From UBA11164 sp002420085 (GTDB lineage Bacteria; Pseudomonadota; Gammaproteobacteria; Xanthomonadales; Xanthomonadaceae), in NCBI GenBank assembly GCA_031976395.1, contig DALYLJ010000109.1, positions 1 to 10,890 of the forward strand: DNA of 10,890 nucleotides, read 5' to 3'. Below, one piece after another: positions 6,300 to 10,890 of this stretch (its first letter is position 1; every line of letters starts with the position of its first letter). A program made the position numbers and the translations under genes. The notes beneath the pieces are model-generated. The model was not told the DNA's origin and did not search any database. It saw only the letters and a program-made list of their open reading frames with translations.

Positions 6300-7070
6300 T
6301 CAGTCGGCACTGCCCTGCCGTTGCAGGATCGAACTGAACTCCTCGGCGAAGGCTTCGTAGCGCACGCTGATCCGTTCGACCTTGGTGGCGAACCGGTTGT
6401 AGGCCCAGACCGCCGGAATCGCCGCGAACAGGCCCATGGCGGTCGCGATCAGTGCCTCGGAAATGCCTGGCGCGACGGTGGCGATGGTCGCCTCCTTCAT
6501 GCTGGCCAGGCTCTGAAAACTGATCATGATGCCCCACACCGTACCGAACAAGCCGACATATGGACTGATCGAACCGACGTTGGCGAGGAACTCCAGATTG
6601 TGTTCGAGATCGTCGATCTCGCGCGCGGCCTGGGCACGCATTGCCCGTTGCGCGCCTTCGAGATGGATGCGGGAATCAAGGCCACGCTTGCCGCGCAGCC
6701 GGGTGAACTCGCTGAAGCCGGCCTCGAAGATCGACTCCAGACCGCGAATCTCGCGGTGGCGGTCGCTGGCCGCCGTGTACAGGGTATTCAGATCGACGCC
6801 CGACCAGAACCGATCCTCGAATGACTCCGACTCCGCCAGGGCATCATTGAGCGCCTTGCGCTTGCGGAAAATGATCGTCCACGACGCCACCGACGCGAAC
6901 ACCAGCAGCAGCATCACCGCCTTCACCGGCAAGCTGGCGGACAGGATCAGATGCCAGTAGTCGAGCCCTTCGCCGGTCAGGGGGGCGGCCACGGCTGCGC
7001 CGGTTTCGGCCAGCGGAACGGCCGCCGTGGCCTGGGCCAGCATGGGCAGCAGGATCGAGACAACACTCAT
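6300..7070 (-). CDS. tolQ: Tol-Pal proton channel subunit TolQ
   Basis: TolQ is an ExbB/MotA-family inner-membrane protein that forms the proton-driven stator with TolR and energises TolA. The 256-residue protein has three membrane segments (about 40-67, 161-185 and 197-222). The highly conserved C-terminal core includes SISPYVGLFGTVWGIMISF (167-185) and APGISEALIATAMGLFAAIPA (starts at 200), where the threonines line the channel. It carries about 25-30 more N-terminal residues than E. coli TolQ (230 residues), Ala-rich and partly hydrophobic. ATG 7070 is chosen because it overlaps the ybgC stop (ATGA) and has the Shine-Dalgarno GGAGAG (7077-7082) six bases upstream. An upstream in-frame start at 7229 would add 53 residues encoded inside ybgC and is rejected. 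Confidence 0.97.
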   Translation of the reverse strand: MSVVSILLPMLAQATAAVPLAETGAAVAAPLTGEGLDYWHLILSASLPVKAVMLLLVFASVASWTIIFRKRKALNDALAESESFEDRFWSGVDLNTLYTAASDRHREIRGLESIFEAGFSEFTRLRGKRGLDSRIHLEGAQRAMRAQAAREIDDLEHNLEFLANVGSISPYVGLFGTVWGIMISFQSLASMKEATIATVAPGISEALIATAMGLFAAIPAVWAYNRFATKVERISVRYEAFAEEFSSILQRQGSAD

Positions 7071-7483
7071 CGGCAACTCTCCAGGGTAAGGGCCGCAACC
7101 AGGGGCTCGGGCAGCGGTTGCGGGCGAAAATCCTCGGGGGCGACACAGGCGATCCGCACCTGCGCCTGCACCAGGGTGGTGGTGTCGGTGACGATCGTCT
7201 GGCTCAACGCGAAGCTGGCCCGTCGGCATTGCAACAGGCCGACGCTGACTGAAAGCTGATCATCCAGGCGAGCCGGCTTGCGGAAGTCCAACGTCATCGA
7301 ATGCACCACCAGCACCCGATCCAGACGCTCGCGCATCGCCTGCTGACCGATCCCGAGCACGCGCAACCACTCGCTGCGGGCGCGTTCGAGAAAACGCACA
7401 TAACTGGCGTGATAGACCACGCCACCGGCATCGGTGTCCTCCCAGTAGACCCGCACCGGCCAGACGAAGGCGGGTCCACTCAT
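7067..7483 (-). CDS. ybgC: Tol-Pal-associated acyl-CoA thioesterase YbgC
   Basis: This is a hotdog-fold (4HBT) acyl-CoA thioesterase that commonly heads tol-pal operons and is linked to phospholipid metabolism at the inner membrane. The 138-residue protein has the family signature YWEDTDAGGVVYHASYVRFLERAR (residues 13-36, with catalytic Asp18 and conserved His25), then the hotdog strands including FRKPARLDDQL. ATG 7483 is chosen because it overlaps the ruvB stop (ATGA) and gives the usual family length of about 130-140. A Shine-Dalgarno GAGGA (7493-7497) lies 9 bases upstream. The frame is open to 7552, but those extra residues would be encoded inside ruvB. It overlaps tolQ by 4 bases, so ruvB-ybgC-tolQ appears to be one translation-coupled chain. 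Confidence 0.95.
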   Translation of the reverse strand: MSGPAFVWPVRVYWEDTDAGGVVYHASYVRFLERARSEWLRVLGIGQQAMRERLDRVLVVHSMTLDFRKPARLDDQLSVSVGLLQCRRASFALSQTIVTDTTTLVQAQVRIACVAPEDFRPQPLPEPLVAALTLESCR

Positions 7484-8517
7484 GCCTGGACATCCTCGAA
7501 CATGTCCGGCGTGCCGGGTCGGCTCGGCGGCTTCAGGCCGAGATGCAACCACGCCTTGCGCGCCGCCATCCGGCCACGCGCGGTACGCACCAGATAGCCC
7601 TGCTGGATCAGATACGGTTCCAGTACATCCTCGATGGTGCCGCGATCCTCGCCGATGGCGGCCGCCAGCGACTCGACCCCGACCGGCCCACCCTCGAAAT
7701 TCTCGATGATCACCGACAGCAGCCGGCGATCCTGCTCATCGAAACCCTCGGCATCGACCTTGACCAGATGCATGGCATCGCGGGCGGCTTCCAGCGTGAT
7801 CCGGCCACCGGCCCGCACCTGGGCGAAGTCGCGCGCCCGGCGCAGCAGCCGATTGGCGATCCGCGGTGTGCCGCGCGAACGGCGAGCGATCTCCGCCGCA
7901 CCGGCGGCTTCACAATCGATGTCGAGGATGCGTGCCGAACGGCGGACGATGGCGGTCAATTCCTCCGGCGAGTAGAACTCCAGCCGCTGGACGATCCCGA
8001 AGCGATCGCGCAAGGGACTGGTCAGCAGACCGGCGCGGGTGGTCGCCCCGATCAGGGTGAACGGCGGCAGATCGAGCTTGATCGACCGCGCCGCTGGCCC
8101 CTCGCCAATCATGATGTCAATCTGATAGTCCTCCATCGCCGGATAGAGGATTTCCTCGACCACCGGCGACAGCCGATGGATCTCATCGACGAACAGCACA
8201 TCGTGCGGTTGCAGATTGGTCAGCAGCGCCGCCAGATCACCGGCCCGCTCGATCACCGGCCCCGACGTCTGGCGCATGTTGACGCCCAATTCGTTGGCGA
8301 TCACGTGCGACAGCGTGGTCTTACCCAACCCCGGCGGTCCGAAGATCAGCACGTGATCCATCGCCTCGCCGCGCCGCTTGGCCGCCTCGATGTAGATCTG
8401 CATCTGCTCGCGCACCACCGCCTGGCCGAGGTATTCCTCCAGCCGACGCGGTCGGATCGATGCCTCCAGGCGGGCATCGTCGAGTTCGGCTTCGGGCGAA
8501 ACGAGTCGGTCGGTCAT
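7480..8517 (-). CDS. ruvB: Holliday junction branch migration ATPase RuvB
   Basis: RuvB is the hexameric AAA+ motor that drives Holliday-junction branch migration with RuvA and feeds RuvC in recombinational repair. The 345-residue protein has the N-terminal SIRPRRLEEYLGQ, Walker A GPPGLGKTT (about 60-68), Walker B DEIH (about 111-114), sensor 1 GATTRAG, the arginine-finger region PLRDRFGI, sensor 2 GTPRIANRLLRRARDF, and a C-terminal winged helix with GPVGVESLAAAIGEDRGTIEDVLEPYLIQQGYL. It is complete. ATG 8517 (MTDRLVSPE) matches typical family starts; the frame extends to 8568, but those residues are not family-like. There is no ruvA or ruvC immediately upstream. The neighbour is a DUF4276 gene after a 187-base gap, so ruvB here is physically separated from any ruvCA genes. 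Confidence 0.97.
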   Translation of the reverse strand: MTDRLVSPEAELDDARLEASIRPRRLEEYLGQAVVREQMQIYIEAAKRRGEAMDHVLIFGPPGLGKTTLSHVIANELGVNMRQTSGPVIERAGDLAALLTNLQPHDVLFVDEIHRLSPVVEEILYPAMEDYQIDIMIGEGPAARSIKLDLPPFTLIGATTRAGLLTSPLRDRFGIVQRLEFYSPEELTAIVRRSARILDIDCEAAGAAEIARRSRGTPRIANRLLRRARDFAQVRAGGRITLEAARDAMHLVKVDAEGFDEQDRRLLSVIIENFEGGPVGVESLAAAIGEDRGTIEDVLEPYLIQQGYLVRTARGRMAARKAWLHLGLKPPSRPGTPDMFEDVQA

Positions 8518-8704
8518 GGCATCGAAGGCAGCGAGGGGCGCCCGCAGCAACCCACGGTGACCCGCCACCGCAGCCTGCCACAGACCATCCGGCTAGTTTA
8601 GGCCCTGCCCGCTCGGCCCGCAGCCTTTCGACCGATTCGCCCTGCCGTGCGCGCGGTCCGACGGTCAGGACGGACCGGCGCTCGACCGCACCGGCAGGGC
8701 CGCT
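8518..8704 (-). promoter_or_regulatory. Intergenic region upstream of ruvB
   Basis: The 187 bases between the DUF4276 stop and ruvB contain a long stem-loop (8639-8700, listed separately) and then a more AT-rich spot with a possible -10 TAAACT (bases 8595-8600, 4 of 6 matches) on the minus strand. No convincing -35 sits at the usual spacing, so the promoter assignment for ruvB is weak. A second copy of the arm-like sequence GCCCTGCC occurs at 8602-8609 and could pair alternatively with the right-hand arm of the stem-loop. No gene is seen here. Confidence 0.3.
8639..8700 (-). repeat. Long GC-rich composite stem-loop after the DUF4276 gene
   Basis: The outer arms GCCCTGCCG (8639-8647) and CGGCAGGGC (8692-8700) are perfect 9-bp complements. 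Inside, GCGC (8649-8652) can pair with GCGC (8678-8681). At the tip, CGGTCCG (8654-8660) and CGGACCG (8671-8677) form a perfect 7-bp stem with a 10-base loop. The whole 62-base element folds as one long hairpin with a one-sided bulge. It begins 4 bases after the stop codon of the DUF4276 gene. It has no T-tract, so it is not a classical intrinsic terminator, although it could stall polymerase or protect the mRNA 3' end. Confidence 0.7.
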
Positions 8705-9385
8705 TCACGCGCCGTCACCCGATCCTTCGCCGAGGGCTTCCAGCCGACTCAACCAGCCGTCGAAGTGCGGACAGGCGGCACGAACCGTCGCGATGCCGAT
8801 CCTGCCCAGCAGGGTCGGGCCATCCGACGTTTCCTTGTAGCTTTTCACCAGGGCGTGCAAACGTGCCTTGGGGTGGCTGTCCGAGCCGTGGTTGATCAGT
8901 TCCGGCGCACCGGCTTGCTGCACGACGGACTGCAACCGGTCGGCGAGATGGGCTTGGCCGAAATGCGCCTCGACGGCTTCCGGCGCGCTGAACAGCCATG
9001 CCTCGAACTCATGCAGCGCCAGGAATGGGATGAACCGCGGGTGGTTCAGCTCCGCCGCGAAGTGTTCCTGCAATGCCGCCACTTTCCCGCGTGGATCGGC
9101 CGCGCTCGATGCCTCCAGCCCCGGAAAATCCTTCGGCAATCCGTAGAAATCAAGGAGTGTACTGACCCATGCCGTGCTGTCGTGGATCAGAGGCGACAGG
9201 CTCCGACGAATCTGGCTCCAGTTCGATACGCCGCCACGAAAACCGCCGCCGCTCGGCAGGCGCTTCGTCCACAACACGATGGGCGATTGCACATATACCC
9301 CGTGCTGCGCCAGATGCGGGGCCAGCGTGTGCTTGACGAAGATTTCCTCGCTCTGGCCTTCCACCAGCATCAGCAGCCGGGTCAT
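8705..9385 (-). CDS. DUF4276 family protein (TOPRIM/OLD-like putative nuclease)
   Basis: The 226-residue protein shows the hallmarks of DUF4276: the N-terminal strand MLVEGQSEEIFV (6-17, acidic Glu9), STLLDFYGLPKDFPG (75-89, Asp79), ALHEFEAWLF (123-132), SHPKARLHALVKSYKE (170-185) and a C-terminal CPHFDGWLSRLEAL. The VEG...D...E layout resembles the TOPRIM fold of OLD-family nucleases and topoisomerase/primase proteins, so a metal-dependent nuclease role is plausible but inferred. The second TOPRIM acidic motif, usually DxD, reads D-F-Y. ATG 9385 overlaps the stop of the upstream ATPase (ATGA) and has Shine-Dalgarno GGAGG (9392-9396) six bases upstream; this settles the start, although the frame is open to 9445. 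The coupling implies that the two proteins act together, probably as a defence-like pair. Confidence 0.88.
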   Translation of the reverse strand: MTRLLMLVEGQSEEIFVKHTLAPHLAQHGVYVQSPIVLWTKRLPSGGGFRGGVSNWSQIRRSLSPLIHDSTAWVSTLLDFYGLPKDFPGLEASSAADPRGKVAALQEHFAAELNHPRFIPFLALHEFEAWLFSAPEAVEAHFGQAHLADRLQSVVQQAGAPELINHGSDSHPKARLHALVKSYKETSDGPTLLGRIGIATVRAACPHFDGWLSRLEALGEGSGDGA

Positions 9386-10452
9386 GGGCGGCCTCCGAGC
9401 ACGTTCTTCTCCCATAGCTCGCCCAGGCTGAAATCTGCCAGCCAACCCTCAAGCTTCTCCTGGTCGAGCCGATCGAACGTGGTTTTCAGGCCATCGTTCT
9501 GCGCGACGATTACATCCTGCGGTGCGAGGTTGTCGAGCAAGGTCACCGATTGGGTCGCCAGCAGCACCTGCACACGCTTGGACGCGGCCTCCAGCAGGTC
9601 GGCCAGAATGCGGATGGCGAAGGGATGCAAGCCCAACTCCGGCTCATCGAGCAGGATCAGCGCGGGTGGATTCGGTTGCAGCAGCAGGGTGGCGAGGCAG
9701 ATGAAGCGCAGCGTGCCGTCAGACAGCGAATAGGCATCGAAATAGCCATCCGAACCTTTCTGTCGCCATTCCAGCTTGATTCGACTCTCGTTGAGCCGGC
9801 TCGGGGCCAGCACGAACGCCTCGAAGAATGGCGCGACCAGCCGGATGTGCTCCTCGATGTGGCGGAACTGGACCGGATGTTTTTCCTGCAACCAGTACAG
9901 GTATGCAGGCAGGTTGGCCGCATTCGGGCGGAAGAAGCGGTTGTCGTCCAAGTCAACCGTCTGCTTGGCAGGCGAGGTGTCGGACGTATCGTGGAAGTGA
10001 TGGACGACCAGATTCCGAACCTTGGGGAACACGAACTTCGGAATCTTGTTTTTGTAGGGCGCTGCCGCCGCTTCGAGCTTGCTTTCCTTGTGACCCACGG
10101 CGATCGGTTCGCCGTAGCTCCAGTAACCACTGTACTCCACCCGTTCAGACTCGAAGATCAGCGTGTCCTGCGCCGCCTTGAGCGTGAACCCGTAGGAATT
10201 CTGGTCGAACGCGAAATCCAGCGACAGCGCGGGCGTTTTCTTGCGCCCGTGGAACAGGAAGCGATCCGGCTCGCTGGCTACGTAGAGTTGGAGGTTGTGG
10301 GTCAGCACCCGCTCCAGCAGACGGAACACGCCGATCAGGTTCGACTTGCCCGACCCGTTCGCGCCGATGACCACGTTGAGATCGCCCAGCATCAGCTCGG
10401 CGCTGGCGATCGATTTGAAGCCTTCGACCTTGACCTTGCGCAAGGTTTTCAT
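9382..10452 (-). CDS. AAA family ATPase (COG4637-like, ABC/SMC-type), partner of DUF4276
   Basis: The 356-residue ATPase has ABC/SMC-like motifs. The N terminus LRKVKVEGFKSIASAELMLG leads to Walker A GANGSGKSN (30-38). A large variable insertion follows. Next come an ABC-signature-like YSLSDGTLRF (241-250), Walker B LILLDEPELGLHP (265-277) and LATQSVTLLDN (298-308), the switch region, where the usual His of the H-loop is replaced by Gln. There is no membrane segment, so it is cytoplasmic. AAA_21-type ATPases of this kind occur next to DUF4276 and other TOPRIM proteins, and similar ATPase/TOPRIM pairs (OLD, Gabija, PARIS) act against phages; that role is inferred here. ATG 10452 has a near-perfect Shine-Dalgarno AGGAGG (10458-10463) five bases upstream. 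The stop overlaps the DUF4276 ATG. High G/C at third positions resembles the neighbours, so there is no obvious compositional sign of recent transfer. Confidence 0.9.
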   Translation of the reverse strand: MKTLRKVKVEGFKSIASAELMLGDLNVVIGANGSGKSNLIGVFRLLERVLTHNLQLYVASEPDRFLFHGRKKTPALSLDFAFDQNSYGFTLKAAQDTLIFESERVEYSGYWSYGEPIAVGHKESKLEAAAAPYKNKIPKFVFPKVRNLVVHHFHDTSDTSPAKQTVDLDDNRFFRPNAANLPAYLYWLQEKHPVQFRHIEEHIRLVAPFFEAFVLAPSRLNESRIKLEWRQKGSDGYFDAYSLSDGTLRFICLATLLLQPNPPALILLDEPELGLHPFAIRILADLLEAASKRVQVLLATQSVTLLDNLAPQDVIVAQNDGLKTTFDRLDQEKLEGWLADFSLGELWEKNVLGGRP

Positions 10453-10661
10453 CGTGGCCTCCTGTGTGTCGCCTCAAGGATCACGTGCCGCCGTTCGGGG
10501 GAATTGCCCAGGGCTTCTTTCATGGCCGGGGGGATTTCCCAGCCGATACGATTTCGTGGACGGGGGTCGAGCGGGTTGCGGGTGGCATTGCGGTGAATCT
10601 GGCTGACCGTGGGCAGACCCGATCGCTCGGCAAGAACGGTCGGTGCAGTTGCTGTTTTCGT
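10449..10661 (-). other. Open frame upstream of the AAA ATPase gene (possible small or broken gene)
   Basis: On the minus strand a frame stays open from just after a TGA (10662-10664) to a TGA at 10449-10451 that overlaps the ATPase ATG (ATGA). Conceptual translation includes LAERSGLPTVSQIHRNA, then NRIGWEIPPAMKEALGNSPE and ERRHVILEATHRRPR. The first part is loosely like a helix-turn-helix regulator. The only ATG is internal (10523), giving 24 codons with no good Shine-Dalgarno. By my count, G/C at first and third codon positions is nearly equal (about 65%), unlike the strong third-position bias of the real genes, so coding is not supported by composition. It could be a degraded regulator, a short leader peptide or chance. 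Confidence 0.2.
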
Positions 10662-10777
10662 TCACACATGCATGCCGGAGGCGCGTCCTGCCCACTCACG
10701 CCGGCCAGCGCCATCAGTGTCGCACAGGCCAGCGGCAATCCGCACCGGCACGCGGGTCGCGACTGGATCAGTGCCGG
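10453..10777. other. Intergenic stretch upstream of the AAA ATPase gene
   Basis: About 325 bases separate the partial gene at the right edge from the ATPase start. Apart from the ATPase Shine-Dalgarno, the uncertain open frame noted separately and an inverted repeat at its right end, I see no tRNA, terminator with T-tract, convincing promoter or recognisable gene. Several overlapping frames on both strands are open through part of it but lack family resemblance and codon bias. Confidence 0.5.
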
Positions 10778-10778
10778 T
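10744..10778 (-). repeat. 8-bp inverted repeat at the stop of the right-edge gene
   Basis: The arms ACCGGCAC (10744-10751) and GTGCCGGT (10771-10778) are perfect complements around a 19-base loop. The repeat begins at the stop codon of the partial gene. Its position fits a 3' end structure, but no T-tract follows, so a terminator role is only a possibility. Confidence 0.4.
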
Positions 10779-10890
10779 CAAAGCCCATGCGACTCGATCA
10801 GCCGGACGGCATAGGCTTGGGCACGCGCGTCCTTGGCCGCCGCAGTCGGCGGATCATCGCGCAGGGTTTTCTGGGCGTTGATCAGGATCA
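10778..10890 (-). CDS. 3' end of an unrecognised protein-coding gene (partial)
   Basis: The minus strand from the right edge reads an open frame without a stop until TGA at 10778-10780. The last 36 or so codons encode a hydrophilic, alanine-rich helical tail: ILINAQKTLRDDPP, then AAAKDARAQAYAVRLIESHGL. Codon choice is typical of the window (mostly G or C in third position, with GCC, CTG, ATC, CGC and GAC), which supports real coding. The start and most of the gene lie outside the window. I do not recognise the family; it does not look like the C terminus of RuvA or RuvC, which often precede ruvB. Confidence 0.6.
   Translation of the reverse strand, partial: ILINAQKTLRDDPPTAAAKDARAQAYAVRLIESHGL

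Noticed and set aside
7543..8601. 352-codon open frame on the plus strand antisense to ruvB
   Set aside because: It is an in-register shadow of ruvB in GC-rich DNA. The product is Arg/His/Asp/Gln-rich with no family features, while the minus strand encodes a complete RuvB.
8639..8700. Hairpin as attachment site or insertion-sequence end
   Set aside because: No matching direct or inverted copy was seen on the other side of the ATPase/DUF4276 pair, and no integrase or transposase is present in the window.
9550..10596. 348-codon open frame on the plus strand antisense to the AAA ATPase
   Set aside because: The minus strand has clear Walker motifs and Shine-Dalgarno signals; the plus frame is a low-complexity mirror with no recognisable motif.
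10520..10738. Minus-strand frame beginning with a signal-peptide-like stretch (MPLACATLMALAGVSG)
   Set aside because: It needs a TTG start without a Shine-Dalgarno, and after the hydrophobic start the sequence becomes an Arg/Pro/Ser-rich shadow-like chain.
10464..10814. 116-codon plus-strand open frame in the right intergenic stretch
   Set aside because: It runs codon-for-codon antisense to the minus-strand frame, overlaps the partial minus-strand gene, shows no codon bias and has no recognisable motif. It cannot be fully excluded.
1..10890. CRISPR array, insertion sequence or phage genes
   Set aside because: No regularly spaced direct repeats and no transposase, integrase or phage structural motifs were found in any frame.

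Overview
The window is a GC-rich, gene-dense bacterial chromosome segment in which every well-supported gene lies on the minus strand, so the natural reading direction is from base 10890 down to base 1. The order ruvB - ybgC - tolQ - tolR - tolA - tolB - pal - cpoB - queE - queC - tRNA-Lys is the classical gammaproteobacterial Tol-Pal neighbourhood. The GC richness, the cysteine-bearing Pal and the N-terminally extended TolQ suggest a relative of the Xanthomonadales or a nearby gammaproteobacterial lineage. That placement is an inference from sequence memory; no search was run.

Right end (about 8.7-10.9 kb): the 3' end of an unrecognised gene enters from the right edge, followed by about 325 bases without a convincing gene. 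Next comes a tightly coupled pair: an ABC/SMC-like AAA ATPase of the COG4637 type, then a DUF4276 (TOPRIM/OLD-like) protein. The two share an ATGA stop/start overlap and each has a strong Shine-Dalgarno sequence. The pair looks like an accessory two-gene ATPase plus TOPRIM-nuclease module, the architecture seen in several anti-phage systems, set directly upstream of ruvB. A long GC-rich stem-loop lies between the module and ruvB.

Middle (2.6-8.5 kb): ruvB (Holliday junction branch migration) overlaps ybgC (hotdog acyl-CoA thioesterase), which overlaps tolQ, both through ATGA junctions. The proton-driven inner-membrane motor TolQ-TolR-TolA follows, then periplasmic TolB and the outer-membrane lipoprotein Pal. 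Together these build the trans-envelope Tol-Pal machine that constricts the outer membrane at division. Two departures from the compact layout stand out. A 188-base gap between tolQ and tolR holds a 50-codon open frame with a very good Shine-Dalgarno. A 294-base gap between tolB and pal holds at least four consecutive perfect hairpins.

Left end (1-2.6 kb): cpoB (TPR/coiled-coil partner of Tol-Pal and the division septum) most probably starts at a GTG overlapping the pal stop codon. It overlaps queE, followed by queC. These last two encode successive enzymes around preQ0 formation in queuosine/7-deazaguanine synthesis. The window ends with a complete tRNA-Lys(UUU) that has its own recognisable sigma70-type promoter. 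No insertion sequences, CRISPR arrays or origins were seen.
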